From Leuconostoc miyukkimchii (GTDB lineage Bacteria; Bacillota; Bacilli; Lactobacillales; Lactobacillaceae), in the NCBI RefSeq assembly GCF_019656055.1, contig NZ_BPKY01000002.1, forward strand, positions 62,001-126,000: DNA of 64,000 nucleotides, read 5' to 3'. The notes under the pieces are model-generated. The model worked only from the letters and a program-made list of their open reading frames with translations, was not told where the DNA came from and made no database searches. Below, piece by piece: positions 17,337 through 27,737 of this stretch. Both the position numbers and the translations under genes were made by a program. Position 1 is the stretch's first letter. Every line of letters begins with the position of its first letter.

Positions 17337-20300
17337 TTACACAAGGTGACCGTTATTATCAAATCGATACACTTTCCCGCTGAAAATGATTGCTTGATCG
17401 TTTTTTGTTTGAACACCTGTATTTTCATCAAAGTGTTGTAATTGACCGTTTAACGCAATAAATCCTTTGACAATTTGATAGTTGTTATCAGCATAATACC
17501 AATTATCTTGATAATAGTAATAGTCATTATTGACAGCACTACCATTAATACTCTCAAAATAGTAATTCAAGCCAGTTTCTGGATCAACAACAACATCTCC
17601 TTTAACCTGCTCCCCGTTCTTATCAAAATATTTAAGCTTGCCGTCAACCTTAATGAATCCGACTACTACTTGTCCCTTTGAATCAGCATAAGACCATTTC
17701 CCATCAGGTAATTGATAATATTCGTTTGATAACAGAATACCAACGTTATTAAAAATATAGTTAACGCCATTTATTTTTTGTATACCTGTTACCAGATTCC
17801 CAGTTGCAACATCAGTATAAACTAAGTGACCATCTACCGTGATAAATTGACCTTTACTCTGGTGACCATCATCATAAAAATACTTTTGATTACCATTTAT
17901 GATTTGTAATCCTTTAACCGCAACACCGTTTTCATCAAAATAGAACCATTGCCCTTGACTGTTAGAAGCAAATCGATTGATTGCTAAGTTACCATTACCT
18001 GCTTGTAAGTAATACAACTTGCCATCGGTAGCCTTCAAAAATTGATCTTTTACTTGCATACCATTTTTATCAAAATATTGTTTGTGTCCATCGATTGTGG
18101 TGAAACCATTAATGACCATGATGCCAAGATCATCAAAGTAATACGCGCTACCCGTTTGATCTACGATGTATTGACTAAACACTTGATGGCCTTTTTTATC
18201 AAAGTATACGGTTGTGCCATCTTCGTTTTGCAAAAATGATTGTACGAGTTCGATACCATTTGGCAAGAAGAAGTAAGTGTGTGTCTTGATTTGTTGTAAT
18301 CCAGTTACTAGATGCCCTGTATTGTCAAAGTAATAATAGTTACCATTATTATCTTGAACAAACGTACTTTGGGCGCGTGAACCACTCAAGGTGTAATAAA
18401 TAATTCCTTTATCATCATGGGTAAACCCAGTTTCAGACAAATCATTTGTTAACTGGCTAGGCAAATAAATACCACCATTATTATTTGCAGTTACCTTATA
18501 GTAACTATTCGACCCACTATCTTTTAAGACATATGAGTCACCTTTTCCTTGAATATTGGAACCGTTGAAGTACTTGGCTGACCATTCATTAATGTGAACA
18601 CTAGGATCAATTGCAACACCAGTAGAAATTTGCTTTGTTTCAAATAGTGATGGATATTTTGATTGTAGTTCTGTTAAGAAAGCACCACCATACTGACTTT
18701 GGAATTGACCACCACCACGACTTTGAACAACATACAATGCATTATCAATATCTGATTCTGTATCATCATCGCCATACGAATTTGTTCGTGTCACTGTCGC
18801 TAATTCTTTGTCTGGCAAATTATAAATTTGATCGGGTACCCAATCAGCAATAACTTGGATACCATTAGCATGTAGCGACTTGATAGCAGATCGTAGTTGG
18901 TCGACAGTACCATATTTTGTAGCTGTGTCATATCCTAAATCATACCGATCAGTGAAAGCATACCCATTTTGAATAATCGAATCCAAGAAACTTGTATCTG
19001 TACTGGAGCGATATTGTGGTGCTAACTGAAAGCTAGTGATACCCCATTGTTTGAATAAATCACCATTTTGACTAATGACTGCATTGGTATATTCATCTGT
19101 ATTCGTAGCAAAGGCTTGGAAGTTTGAAAAGCCTTCGTAAATAACCTGAGAGTCCAAGGCAGCATTTGAGTGAAATACTTTACCATCAGTATGCGCTGTT
19201 GTATCAGAATCTGTACGTGCATCTTGTTCCTGTTCAGCACCAACTGGAACCCAAACAGCTAGATAACCTGATATTTGAGGATTTTGAACACCATAAATAT
19301 TTTGACCAGTGAAAATCAAATCGCCATTATTATCAGTATATTTAATTGGTGCATCATCATCACTATAGTACGCCAAACCATCAATTGTCGTTTGCAACAA
19401 ACTTCGGAATGCTTGATTTTTATGCGCTTCTCCCATGTGCAAAACAACTGTATCATTTGCTGCTAAATGTAAGTCCTTGTTGTTACTTACAATAACACCA
19501 ATTCCTTGCATCTTAGTTTCTGCTGTACCTACGTCTTCAGCAGTCATGGCACCTTTTCCATAACGCACACTCGTTAATATATCATTTTTATCAACTGACA
19601 TAGATTGTCCGCCAGCAACATATTGTACACGAGCTTTCAATAATGTATTAATTGCATCAAAATAAGGTGATTTAGTTGCCATATATTGACCATCATCTGT
19701 ATACAAATCACCGTAATACACGCGTGGTACAGTGTCTTTGTTAGTTAATAACATAGCATAAGCACTTGGAATATTGTACTGAGTATATTGTTTTTCAGCT
19801 AGTGTTTGATCCTTATTGTACACTTTAAATGCTTCAGCTAATTGTTCCGCAGAAGGTGCCAAACTATTTTCAACATCTGGATGTAAGTCAGATATTATTT
19901 GTGCAATAACTGTTTGCACTTCGCTATCGTGTGCACGTACAAAACTATAATTTGGAATAGCTGTGTTTTCTGTACTGTCATGACTACGATCAACCATATA
20001 GTAATCCATGAATCGTTGCATTGTACCACGAATATCAGACGATTTTGTTAATGACCATATTAACTGAGTATGTGCATAATCATCCATTGTGAGTTGGTTA
20101 TTTCCAAAATCATTGACATAAAGTGGATCATTATGACTCCAGTCTTCAAGAATAGAAAGATGCTTGTTCGCATCGCTATCACTTTTATCAACACCGTAAG
20201 CCAATTTAAAGTAATCAGCAGCAATTTGTAATAAATCTGCATCAACGTTATCAACGGCATCAACTCTGATACCATCAAAGTTGGCTGAATCATCGCCTGC

Positions 20301-21932
20301 CGTAATTGATCCAAAATTCATTAGATAATATAACCAATTTAATTGCTCTGCTTGAACAACAGGATTTGAATTATCGACATCATTGGCAAGCAAGAGCTCA
20401 AATCCGCCTTTTGAATTATCCAAATTGTATTTTTGTTCACCAGTTTGATTTGTTGGTGTACGATTTAATAGTCTAAAGTTAGAATTAGTGTCAGGTGTCA
20501 ATGGACTATTGACAAAAGATAGTGCACCATTTTGTAAGTGATCGTTTTTGGGATCCTCACTACTTTGATTCCACTGTGATTGTGTCACTATAAAGGCATC
20601 AATGGCTTCTTTTAGCCATTCTGTACTTTTATTAAGACCTATTTTAGTTTCGATGGCTTTTTGTAGATAGTTCCCAGCCTGATTTAACAACGTTTGATCG
20701 TTAGTTGTTGAAAAACCTGTGTTATTATCAATTAACCCGAGTTGTGACATGTAATTCAAATAATTTACTTGTGTTTTTTTATCAGGCCACCAAACAGATA
20801 AGATTGGGCGAAAATCTTCTGCTGTAGAAGCTTCCCAATTTTGACCGTTTCGTAATATGTCTTTAGGGCGATACCAAGAAGAGGCCGTAAGATAACCATC
20901 TATATTCTCAAAATCGGCACTATCTTTACTGTGTACCGCATTATGTTCGGTATAATCTGTGTTTTGAGATGTTAAACCTTCTTTAATTTGTGATGTCGTT
21001 GCAGATACTTCTTGACCTGTTGTCTGATCAAAGTACATTACGTGACCAGCGAATACACCCGAAAATTCCTTTTTTAATTGTCCTAAAGTATCAAAATAAT
21101 AATTATGCCCATCAATATTTTTTAATCCAACTACCGCATTGCCTAGTTCATCAAAATAATAAGTTTGATTATTCTTAGCTTGATAGAAACTACTCGTTAC
21201 TTCTTCCCCAGCCTGGTTAAACGCTACTGTACGAGTTCCTAATTTTTGGACGTCCGTCAATGCATTGCCAGAATCTTTATCGAAATAGTAAGTATGCCCA
21301 TTTGTCGTTACTAACTGACCTTTTATTTGTACACCATTATTATCAAAATATTGTACATTATTGTCAATGGTTGTTAAACCTTTAGCATTTTGGCCGTCAG
21401 TTTTGACATAAAACCATGAACCATCTTTTTGAATATAACCCTTATCTGTAACATCAGGTTGCTTTTGTTCAACTTCAGGTTGATTATCTACAACGTTGTC
21501 GTTTGGTTCCTTGTTTGCAGTAGTCTGATCAATACTGACTGGTGTGGTTTTGTCGGTATCATCAACTTTGGTCGCTGTTTGGTCAGTTGTCTGACTATCA
21601 GTTTGGTTTTGATCTTTTTTAACACCGTCATCTGTTTGTTTTTCCGATGTTTTTGTATCTGCAGATATACTATCCTTAGTGGTTTCCTGTAGTGTGACCT
21701 TGTCATTCAAATCAGTATTCTGTTTGCCTGTTTGATCACTAGTATCAGTATCAATTTTACTCTTATCTGTAGTTACCTGCGTCACTGGTTGGCTACTAAC
21801 CACCGTATCCGCCGACACAATTTCTGGCAATGTTCCTGTTAATCCAACTGTTAACACTGCTGCGCCACCAATAACCCAGCTTTTCCCAGCCTTGTACAAT
21901 TTTTTCTTTACTACTCTCTCTCTATCAAACAT
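17337..21932 (-). CDS. Glucansucrase GH70, dextransucrase type
   Basis: A 1531-residue secreted enzyme that polymerises glucose from sucrose. Order: signal peptide with a KxYKxGKxW-like motif ([10 protein letters not shown], residues 10-19); Thr/Asp/Gln-rich variable region to about 165; first glucan-binding repeats to about 310; circularly permuted GH70 domain; C-terminal glucan-binding repeats from about 1180. The catalytic triad reads Asp558 ([11 protein letters not shown]), Glu596 (LSILEDW) and Asp669 (RAHDSEV); motif [10 protein letters not shown], comes later near residue 1030 as expected for the permuted barrel. SEVQT after Asp669 is the dextran-type (alpha-1,6) signature. Length matches DsrS/DsrD-type enzymes. 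No branching-sucrase or alternansucrase signature seen. Confidence 0.95.
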   Translation of the reverse strand: MFDRERVVKKKLYKAGKSWVIGGAAVLTVGLTGTLPEIVSADTVVSSQPVTQVTTDKSKIDTDTSDQTGKQNTDLNDKVTLQETTKDSISADTKTSEKQTDDGVKKDQNQTDSQTTDQTATKVDDTDKTTPVSIDQTTANKEPNDNVVDNQPEVEQKQPDVTDKGYIQKDGSWFYVKTDGQNAKGLTTIDNNVQYFDNNGVQIKGQLVTTNGHTYYFDKDSGNALTDVQKLGTRTVAFNQAGEEVTSSFYQAKNNQTYYFDELGNAVVGLKNIDGHNYYFDTLGQLKKEFSGVFAGHVMYFDQTTGQEVSATTSQIKEGLTSQNTDYTEHNAVHSKDSADFENIDGYLTASSWYRPKDILRNGQNWEASTAEDFRPILSVWWPDKKTQVNYLNYMSQLGLIDNNTGFSTTNDQTLLNQAGNYLQKAIETKIGLNKSTEWLKEAIDAFIVTQSQWNQSSEDPKNDHLQNGALSFVNSPLTPDTNSNFRLLNRTPTNQTGEQKYNLDNSKGGFELLLANDVDNSNPVVQAEQLNWLYYLMNFGSITAGDDSANFDGIRVDAVDNVDADLLQIAADYFKLAYGVDKSDSDANKHLSILEDWSHNDPLYVNDFGNNQLTMDDYAHTQLIWSLTKSSDIRGTMQRFMDYYMVDRSHDSTENTAIPNYSFVRAHDSEVQTVIAQIISDLHPDVENSLAPSAEQLAEAFKVYNKDQTLAEKQYTQYNIPSAYAMLLTNKDTVPRVYYGDLYTDDGQYMATKSPYFDAINTLLKARVQYVAGGQSMSVDKNDILTSVRYGKGAMTAEDVGTAETKMQGIGVIVSNNKDLHLAANDTVVLHMGEAHKNQAFRSLLQTTIDGLAYYSDDDAPIKYTDNNGDLIFTGQNIYGVQNPQISGYLAVWVPVGAEQEQDARTDSDTTAHTDGKVFHSNAALDSQVIYEGFSNFQAFATNTDEYTNAVISQNGDLFKQWGITSFQLAPQYRSSTDTSFLDSIIQNGYAFTDRYDLGYDTATKYGTVDQLRSAIKSLHANGIQVIADWVPDQIYNLPDKELATVTRTNSYGDDDTESDIDNALYVVQSRGGGQFQSQYGGAFLTELQSKYPSLFETKQISTGVAIDPSVHINEWSAKYFNGSNIQGKGDSYVLKDSGSNSYYKVTANNNGGIYLPSQLTNDLSETGFTHDDKGIIYYTLSGSRAQSTFVQDNNGNYYYFDNTGHLVTGLQQIKTHTYFFLPNGIELVQSFLQNEDGTTVYFDKKGHQVFSQYIVDQTGSAYYFDDLGIMVINGFTTIDGHKQYFDKNGMQVKDQFLKATDGKLYYLQAGNGNLAINRFASNSQGQWFYFDENGVAVKGLQIINGNQKYFYDDGHQSKGQFITVDGHLVYTDVATGNLVTGIQKINGVNYIFNNVGILLSNEYYQLPDGKWSYADSKGQVVVGFIKVDGKLKYFDKNGEQVKGDVVVDPETGLNYYFESINGSAVNNDYYYYQDNWYYADNNYQIVKGFIALNGQLQHFDENTGVQTKNDQAIIFSGKVYRFDNNGHLV

Positions 21933-21984
21933 AAATGTTCACTTCTCCTTATTGGTTTATGCGGTATACCATTTTTCCCTTGGC

Positions 21985-22004
21985 TTAACACGTGTTAAAT
22001 TATA
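21985..22004 (-). promoter_or_regulatory. -10 box and adjacent palindrome upstream of the dextransucrase gene
   Basis: On the minus strand TATAAT (22004-21999) is followed at once by the perfect 14-bp palindrome TTAACACGTGTTAA (21998-21985), which would cover the transcription start. The -35 is weak (TGCGTT at 17 bp). The layout suggests an operator. The remainder of the 481-bp gap to 22413 is AT-rich and otherwise holds only the terminator at 22197-22250. Confidence 0.5.
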
Positions 22005-22196
22005 AACTATTTTTAAGATAAACGCATATCATTTAATTTACATTTCATTATTTTTCTTATTATATTCTTTATTTTTAAAAGGCTATTTATACTTTTATTA
22101 TATTTTAATAAGAATTTTAGCATTGTGATAAAATTATTTTATTATTAATAATTTTGTTTTTTAATCTTGCATTATTGCTAAATTTATTGTATTTCC

Positions 22197-22250
22197 AAAA
22201 AAAACACAAGTGATACTTTTCCAATTAAGTATCACTTGTGTTCTTTTTTT
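22197..22250. terminator. Strong bidirectional terminator after the methyltransferase gene
   Basis: A perfect stem, ACACAAGTGATACTT with AAGTATCACTTGTGT, around an 8-nt loop, with eight T on the minus strand and TTCTTTTTTT on the plus strand. It closes the three-gene operon at 22414-24617. Confidence 0.85.
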
Positions 22251-22413
22251 AATTATTTACTTTTTATAATTAACCTTGTCAATAAAAGTAATTGCACAGT
22301 TTTTGAGTAATAATGAATATGTGGCAGCATCAAATTCTACTGTTATCATAATTTTTACTAATTATTCTAATCGTATCCACCAAATCGTGATTTTGACATT
22401 TAGTATCATGAAA

Positions 22414-23172
22414 CTATTTTTTAATCGCTTGATATAAAATAAATGGCGAAACACTTTTTTCATTTGACCAAGTATTGTAATGATATTTGTTTTCAATGCG
22501 TGCAATTTGATCCTGTGTAAAATCATTTAACTTTGGGTATGACACACTTATTTCACTAAATCCCGCACGTTTCAGATTATTTTCATACATATCATTTGGC
22601 CAATTAAAATCATGTAGTATGAGATTTTCATTTTCACTTACAGTCAATGTCTCAACACGCTTCTCCCCATAATTATATTTTTTGCCAGGAATACCGTTTT
22701 GAAAAGTTGAAAATGGGATTCCTGTCGCATTAGGGTTCGTATCTAAAACCAAAAACCGACTTTTGGGCTTTAATACGCGATATATTTCCATCATAATAGC
22801 CAATATTCGTTGTTCAGACTCATTATTGATGAAAACATAAGAGGCTATGGCACCATCAATTGACCCACTTTTAATAAAATCCAGATTATCATTTTTTACA
22901 ATTTTATAGTTAATATGTCGGTGTTTTCGTTCTTTTTTAGCAATATCAATCATTTTTTGTGATTCATCAACAGCAATAATATCACATGGCAGCTGTTCAG
23001 CAAATCTTAATGATACTTTGCCAGGCCCACAACCATAATCTAATATTTTTCTAGGTTTATATTGATTAAATACAGACATTATACTATCATAACCAAGTAC
23101 TTGTTCCAACACATCATTATACTGATTAAATTGATCAGCAACTTTTTCATTTTTAAACAGATTTTTTGTCAT
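22414..23172 (-). CDS. Class I SAM-dependent methyltransferase, third gene of putative bacimethrin operon
   Basis: A 252-residue Rossmann methyltransferase. Motif I is ILDYGCGPGKVSL, the acidic residue of motif II is in IIAVDESQKM, and a motif IV-like DGAIASYVF follows. Its ATG is one base past the stop of the thymidylate synthase-like gene, so the two are tightly coupled. By pathway logic it could O-methylate a hydroxymethyl-cytosine product at the 2-oxygen to give 4-amino-2-methoxy-5-hydroxymethylpyrimidine (bacimethrin). That substrate is inferred from neighbours; the sequence alone says only methyltransferase. Confidence 0.75.
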   Translation of the reverse strand: MTKNLFKNEKVADQFNQYNDVLEQVLGYDSIMSVFNQYKPRKILDYGCGPGKVSLRFAEQLPCDIIAVDESQKMIDIAKKERKHRHINYKIVKNDNLDFIKSGSIDGAIASYVFINNESEQRILAIMMEIYRVLKPKSRFLVLDTNPNATGIPFSTFQNGIPGKKYNYGEKRVETLTVSENENLILHDFNWPNDMYENNLKRAGFSEISVSYPKLNDFTQDQIARIENKYHYNTWSNEKSVSPFILYQAIKK

Positions 23173-23173
23173 T

Positions 23174-24157
23174 TCACTTCTCCACTAACAATTTTTGGGG
23201 CCATTTATTCGTCAAAAAGTATTTGTAAATAGGTATGAGATGATCAAACAGCACATAATCAACTTCCCTTTTAAAGTAAATCATTTGATAAATACTAAAC
23301 AACGCTAGAATTTGTTGCCAGTATGGCGACAATCCGGTATCCAAAATCGATTGCCAATCCATAGTACACTCATTTTTCCGCAACATTTTTTCATACTTCA
23401 TTAATTTCTTTATCATATCCCAATTGTTGCCTGAGGGCATCATTGGAAATTTAAAATTTAAAGAACGCGGGTCTTCAAGCACATGACTAACCCATGTATC
23501 ATCAGTCTGATAAATATGCATGGTACCGACAGTGTGGTAGTATTCACCAACTTCAATATTTAAATCACGTGCCATGAGTTCTTGTATCATAGTGAAAGAA
23601 AAGACATCGCTGACAATACCACGAAATGCATCATTGGCTCGCATATAACTCACCATATTGAGTCGATTATTCCGAATAAAAAATTGTAGCCCGAGTGTAC
23701 AAGAGACATCTAAATTATCAGCAATTGTTAGTTCATTAGCATCAAATATTTGCATAACAGCTCGTTTAGAATCCGGATCCTCTGATAATATTTTTTTAAC
23801 ACGCTGCCATTGATCCAATTGTTGTTCCCCAAAATGAAATATTTTTTTACCATAGGCTGTTCCGGTCAATATTTTGCCATCTACCGAGTAATTTGGCATT
23901 CTCTGATTATAATAGCTCATATAATCCAAACTATTATCTCCAGATAAATACCACAAAGCCTCTGCAAAATTAAAAATGATGTTAATTTTTCTTGTTTTGC
24001 TGTAAACAACTCTTTGTGTTGGGTCTTGTATATTAAAGCTAACACCGAGTCTCTCACGGCTGTTAAATCCTCTAGGTTGGTTAAAAAAATCGGCATGATA
24101 ATATATATTATGCAATACTGCCATGTATGCCTCATCAAAGGTTTTATATGTTGACAT
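23174..24157 (-). CDS. Thymidylate synthase-like CMP/dCMP hydroxymethylase, putative bacimethrin enzyme
   Basis: A 327-residue thymidylate synthase homologue. By ungapped alignment with E. coli ThyA numbering it keeps the catalytic Cys (Cys153 = 146), Glu66 (= 58), Arg173 (= 166), Asp176 (= 169), His214 and Tyr216 (= 207, 209). The Asn177 that selects uracil is replaced by Asp184 (GIVSDVFSF for GLPFNIASY). Asp at this site is the known switch to cytosine nucleotides in T4 dCMP hydroxymethylase and in the CMP hydroxymethylase MilA. The Pro-Cys-His loop is Ser-Cys-Thr. Hence a cytosine-nucleotide 5-hydroxymethylase rather than the housekeeping ThyA. Gene context and a TPP riboswitch match BcmA of bacimethrin synthesis. 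Confidence 0.82.
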   Translation of the reverse strand: MSTYKTFDEAYMAVLHNIYYHADFFNQPRGFNSRERLGVSFNIQDPTQRVVYSKTRKINIIFNFAEALWYLSGDNSLDYMSYYNQRMPNYSVDGKILTGTAYGKKIFHFGEQQLDQWQRVKKILSEDPDSKRAVMQIFDANELTIADNLDVSCTLGLQFFIRNNRLNMVSYMRANDAFRGIVSDVFSFTMIQELMARDLNIEVGEYYHTVGTMHIYQTDDTWVSHVLEDPRSLNFKFPMMPSGNNWDMIKKLMKYEKMLRKNECTMDWQSILDTGLSPYWQQILALFSIYQMIYFKREVDYVLFDHLIPIYKYFLTNKWPQKLLVEK

Positions 24158-24170
24158 TATATTCCCCTAT

Positions 24171-24617
24171 TCATCTATTTGAATTTAATAATTCAGCCAT
24201 TTTCAACAAAGAATCATCTATGCTTTTATAATATAGATAGGTTACATTCGCAATTGCCTTTAGTCCTTGTACTAAATACGCATAATCATCATGTTCGTTT
24301 AATAACAAAATTATTCTTTTATTGTGTGCTGAAGCCCAACCAATCTCAATATGAGTTCCCGGTGATGCAGGATTTCCCGGGAATGCTACAAATAGATCAC
24401 ACTGCTTAATCGCTTCATAATCAGCAATAGTGCATTGCTTAGGAGTCATCATTTTCTCACCCCATTTTTCTCTTTTGTGCGCATTATCAACCATAAAATC
24501 ATGCTTTTCAAATAACGCTATCATTGCCTTTATTTCTTGTATTTTTAACGGCTGCACCACACCTTGCTGGTTTAATAACTGTTTAAATGGCGCTGCTAAA
24601 AAAGCACGTTTTACCAA
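24171..24617 (-). CDS. Nucleoside 2-deoxyribosyltransferase-like N-glycosidase, first gene of putative bacimethrin operon
   Basis: A 148-residue protein of the nucleoside 2-deoxyribosyltransferase fold. The signature FPGNPASPGTHIEIGWASA holds the catalytic Glu (HIEIG), as in the CMP N-glycosidase MilB and its bacimethrin counterpart, which release hydroxymethylcytosine from the nucleotide. The start is the TTG at 24617: AGGAGG lies 7 nt upstream, inside the terminator-to-gene spacer. An ATG at 24671 would fall within the riboswitch terminator and is rejected. First of three genes; 13 bp separate it from the next. Confidence 0.8.
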   Translation of the reverse strand: MVKRAFLAAPFKQLLNQQGVVQPLKIQEIKAMIALFEKHDFMVDNAHKREKWGEKMMTPKQCTIADYEAIKQCDLFVAFPGNPASPGTHIEIGWASAHNKRIILLLNEHDDYAYLVQGLKAIANVTYLYYKSIDDSLLKMAELLNSNR

Positions 24618-24644
24618 AAGTAAGCCTCCTAAATTAAGAACAAT

Positions 24645-24680
24645 AAAAAAGTGTTTGCACTTATAATGCAAACACTTTAC
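24645..24680 (-). terminator. Terminator of the third TPP riboswitch
   Basis: On the minus strand, AAAGTGTTTGCA pairs with TGCAAACACTTT around a short loop, then a T run. It ends about 15 nt before the AGGAGG of the first operon gene. Confidence 0.85.
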
Positions 24681-24718
24681 GACATAGTATGGCTATCTAT
24701 ATTTTTTATACATAGTTT

Positions 24719-24812
24719 CATACTTTCCTACGCTGCTTGCAACAGATCAGGTTCAAAGGGTTCAAAGATAACACTTCTCTCTCAGCTTTTTGATAAAAGC
24801 ACCCCTAGTATG
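24719..24812 (-). promoter_or_regulatory. TPP riboswitch of the putative bacimethrin operon
   Basis: The minus strand carries CATACTAGGGGTGC, AAGCTGAGAGAGAAG, ACCCTTTGAACCTGATCTG and GCAGCGTAGGAAAGTATG. P1 is closed by CATACT with AGTATG. The P3 arm is longer than in the other three copies. Confidence 0.95.
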
Positions 24813-24839
24813 TTAATTAATCGATTAATAACAAGATTG

Positions 24840-24869
24840 ATTCTATCACACATATTCAAAAATAAGCAA
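24840..24869 (-). promoter_or_regulatory. Promoter of the putative bacimethrin operon
   Basis: TTGCTT (24869-24864) and TAGAAT (24845-24840) on the minus strand, spacer 18 bp, about 28 bp upstream of the aptamer. Confidence 0.65.
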
Positions 24870-24943
24870 ACCGATTAATTTAATGATAATTTATTTTTAA
24901 TCTAAAAAACCTTTCAAACGCCCTTCTCCGCTATATAAACAGT

Positions 24944-24985
24944 CTCCAATATATTAATTGGTACGACCCAATTAATATATTGGAG
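24944..24985. repeat. Perfect 18-bp inverted repeat abutting the phosphoketolase -35 box
   Basis: Two arms of 18 bp (24944-24961 and 24968-24985) are exact inverse complements, starting CTCCAATATATT, with a 6-nt loop. The second arm ends one base before the TTGACT of the downstream promoter. It may be a regulator site or an insulating terminator (a T6 tract follows five bases later). Confidence 0.8.
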
Positions 24986-25014
24986 TTGACTTTTTTAAGT
25001 TATAGTTTTAGGAT
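24986..25014 (+). promoter_or_regulatory. Promoter of the phosphoketolase gene
   Basis: TTGACT (24986-24991) and TAGGAT (25009-25014) with a 17-bp spacer, leaving a leader of about 150 nt. The leader holds no recognised riboswitch. Confidence 0.65.
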
Positions 25015-25174
25015 GAATATGTAAAAAGAAGTCTAAGTAATGAAATTTGTTTAATTATTTCAAACACATTTTTATCATTATTTGAAATTTTTACTGTACT
25101 TTGCAAAGTGTTTTCATTTTCTAATATTTTTTTACATGTTTTAAAAACCTAAGATTCAACTGGAGGAATAACGT

Positions 25175-27541
25175 ATGACTATTGATTCAAAGGACTATCT
25201 CATCAAACTAGATGCCTATTGGCGAGCTACTAACTATTTGTCTGTAGGTCAACTCTACTTGCTAGATAACCCATTAATTAGAGAAAAACTAACCGCTGAC
25301 CAAGTAAAGATACATCCGATTGGTCATTGGGGAACAATCCCTAGTCAAAACTTTATTTACGCGCATTTAAATCGAGCCATTAATAAATTTCATGTAAATA
25401 TGTTTTATGTTGAGGGTCCTGGTCATGGCGGACAAGTCATGATTTCAAATGCTTATCTTGATGGTAGCTACACAGAAGCTTTTCCAGAAATCACACAAGA
25501 TACAGCTGGTATGCAAAAAATGTTTAAACGTTTTTCATTCCCTGGCGGCGTCGCCTCACATGCAGATCCGAAAGTACCTGGTTCTATTCACGAGGGTGGT
25601 GCTTTAGGTTATTCAATCTTACATGGTGCTGGGGCAGTATTAGATAATCCTGACCTAATTGCCGCAGTAGTAGTTGGTGATGGGGAGGCTGAAACAGCGC
25701 CATTAGCCACTTCATGGCATGTAAACAAATTTTTAAATCCTAAAAACGATGGCACTGTTTTACCCATTTTAAATTTGAACGGCTTTAAGATTGCTAATCC
25801 GACAGTTTTGTCTAGAGAATCTGATGAAACATTAACGGAATACTTCCATAGTTTGGGGTGGCATCCTTATTTTGTTAGTTCTTTTGACAAACCTATTATG
25901 CAGGTTCATGAGGAGATGGCCACAACCATAGACACTGTTTTTAACGAAATTAAGGCAATTCGTGAACATGCTGCTCAACAAAATAACGATGACATCACAC
26001 GCCCTATTTGGCCAATGATTGTCCTACGTTCACCAAAGGGATGGACTGGACCAAAAACTTGGGATGGTAAGCCAATTGAAAATTCATTTCGTGCACATCA
26101 AATTCCGATCCCGGTAGATCAGAATCATCCAGAATATATCCCCCAACTTGTTGATTGGCTTCAATCATATCATCCTGATGAATTATTCGATGATAATGGT
26201 CATTTAGCATCCGAGATACAAGAAGTGTTACCAAAAAAATCTTTACGTATGGCAAGTAACGCTGTGACCAATGCAGGTATTATCAAACCGCTCTCCTTAC
26301 CAGATATTGATAACTATCTTACCGATAACACTGCCCCTGGTCACCATCTAGCACAAGATGCTATTTTATTGGGATCATATATCCGTGATATTATTAAATT
26401 AAATCCCGATAATTTTCGTGGATTTGGACCAGATGAAACTGCTTCTAATCGATTCCAAGATGTCTTTGAAACAACCAATAGACAATGGCTATTACCAATT
26501 AAAGAACCAAACGATCAGTTTATGGCGCCATCAGGGCGTATCATAGACTCAATGCTATCTGAACATTATGATGAGGGGATGCTGGAGGCGTATACACTTA
26601 CAGGCCGACATGGATTTTTTGCCAGTTATGAAGTCTTCATTCGTGAGGTCGATGATATGATTGTTCAACACTTTAAGTGGTTAAATCATTCACATGAGGT
26701 ATCATGGCGCCATGATGTGCCTGCCTTAAATATTATTGCCAACTCAACTGTATTTCAACAAGATCACAATGGTTATTCTCATCAGGATCCTGGTGTCACA
26801 ACTATGTTGTATGAAAAGCAACCAGATTTCATACGTGAATTTTTCCCAGCTGATGCTAATAGTTTAGTCGCAACATTTGCACATGCAGCAAAGACAACAC
26901 AACAAATCAACTATATTGTAGCCAGCAAACATCCCCGCCTACAATGGTTTTCACCAGAAGAGGCAAAGCAACTCGTTACACAAGGACTACGTGTTGTTGA
27001 TTGGGCTAGCACTGATGATGGCGAAAAGCCTGATATTATCATTGCCTCAGCCGGTTCTGAACCCACTACCGAAAGCTTAGCAGCAATTCAAATTCTGCAT
27101 GATAATATACCATCACTCAAAATTCGTTATATTAATGTACTAGATTTGTTCAGATTACGTTCTGACGCATCTTATGGTTTAAGTGACGACGAATTTGATG
27201 CTTACTTCACAACTGATGTACCTGTCTTGTTTGCATTTCATGGCTATGAACCAATGATTGAGTCAATTTTCTTTAAGCGTCATAATCACAACTTGAAAGT
27301 TCATGGTTACCGTGAGGTGGGCGATATTACGACCCCGTTTGATATGCGTGTACTTAATAAAATTGATCGATTTAATTTAGTAAAAGCTGCAATCAGTATG
27401 CTTCCTCGAGAAGTCAATGCTAATTACGCTCATCTTGCACAAAGTATGACAGACAAAATCAATGAACACATCGCCTATACAAGATCACAAGGAACAGATT
27501 TACCTGAAGTGGAGAATTGGCGTTGGCAAACAATTAAATAA
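25175..27541 (+). CDS. xfp: Xylulose-5-phosphate/fructose-6-phosphate phosphoketolase
   Basis: A 788-residue TPP-dependent enzyme that splits xylulose 5-phosphate (and often fructose 6-phosphate) with phosphate into acetyl phosphate plus glyceraldehyde 3-phosphate or erythrose 4-phosphate, the key step of heterolactic fermentation. Recognisable family segments include [18 protein letters not shown] near the N-terminus, [18 protein letters not shown], the TPP/Mg-binding [11 protein letters not shown] and late [24 protein letters not shown] is 9 nt before the ATG. Sequence does not decide the sugar preference. It is divergent from the TPP-controlled operon at 22414-24617, a suggestive neighbourhood for a TPP-dependent enzyme. 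Confidence 0.95.
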   Translation: MTIDSKDYLIKLDAYWRATNYLSVGQLYLLDNPLIREKLTADQVKIHPIGHWGTIPSQNFIYAHLNRAINKFHVNMFYVEGPGHGGQVMISNAYLDGSYTEAFPEITQDTAGMQKMFKRFSFPGGVASHADPKVPGSIHEGGALGYSILHGAGAVLDNPDLIAAVVVGDGEAETAPLATSWHVNKFLNPKNDGTVLPILNLNGFKIANPTVLSRESDETLTEYFHSLGWHPYFVSSFDKPIMQVHEEMATTIDTVFNEIKAIREHAAQQNNDDITRPIWPMIVLRSPKGWTGPKTWDGKPIENSFRAHQIPIPVDQNHPEYIPQLVDWLQSYHPDELFDDNGHLASEIQEVLPKKSLRMASNAVTNAGIIKPLSLPDIDNYLTDNTAPGHHLAQDAILLGSYIRDIIKLNPDNFRGFGPDETASNRFQDVFETTNRQWLLPIKEPNDQFMAPSGRIIDSMLSEHYDEGMLEAYTLTGRHGFFASYEVFIREVDDMIVQHFKWLNHSHEVSWRHDVPALNIIANSTVFQQDHNGYSHQDPGVTTMLYEKQPDFIREFFPADANSLVATFAHAAKTTQQINYIVASKHPRLQWFSPEEAKQLVTQGLRVVDWASTDDGEKPDIIIASAGSEPTTESLAAIQILHDNIPSLKIRYINVLDLFRLRSDASYGLSDDEFDAYFTTDVPVLFAFHGYEPMIESIFFKRHNHNLKVHGYREVGDITTPFDMRVLNKIDRFNLVKAAISMLPREVNANYAHLAQSMTDKINEHIAYTRSQGTDLPEVENWRWQTIK

Positions 27542-27576
27542 TAATCACTAATTCCACCCAATACCAATCACTAAAT

Positions 27577-27629
27577 AAAGCCGATAACTTTGAAAATAAC
27601 ATTTCAAAAGCTATCGGCTTTCTCTTTCA
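27577..27629 (+). terminator. Terminator of the phosphoketolase gene
   Basis: AAAGCCGATA pairs with TATCGGCTTT, followed by CTCTTT, 35 bp after the stop codon. Confidence 0.75.
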
Positions 27630-27634
27630 GAACA

Positions 27635-27678
27635 AAAAAAGTCAATTATCGATATAATATCGACAATTGACTTTTTAC
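27635..27678. terminator. Terminator of the S66 peptidase gene (bidirectional)
   Basis: AAAAAGTCAATT.TCGATA pairs with TATCGA.AATTGACTTTTT; the minus strand ends in seven T, serving the gene that stops at 27738. Confidence 0.75.
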
Positions 27679-27737
27679 ATATCCTTGATGCATCATGGTT
27701 ATTTTAAATAATTAATAATTACTTCTTCATATAAAAC

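Noticed and set aside
17337-18360. Tandem repeats seen as a DNA repeat array
   Set aside because: They are the degenerate glucan-binding repeats of the dextransucrase; spacing and sequence vary, so not CRISPR or a satellite.
21488-21706. Short plus- and minus-strand frames inside the dextransucrase gene
   Set aside because: They are shadows of the real gene in other frames with no ribosome binding sites.
23174-24157. Housekeeping thymidylate synthase ThyA
   Set aside because: The Asn that selects dUMP is Asp here, the Pro-Cys-His loop is changed to Ser-Cys-Thr, and the gene lies in a TPP-controlled operon without folA.
24750-24770. GGTTCAAAGGGTT as a tRNA T-arm
   Set aside because: It is the conserved core of the TPP riboswitch; no acceptor stem or anticodon arm surrounds it. 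The same applies at about 5950.
25101-25115. cre-like site upstream of the phosphoketolase gene
   Set aside because: TGCAAAGTGTTTTC lacks the central CG of the cre consensus.
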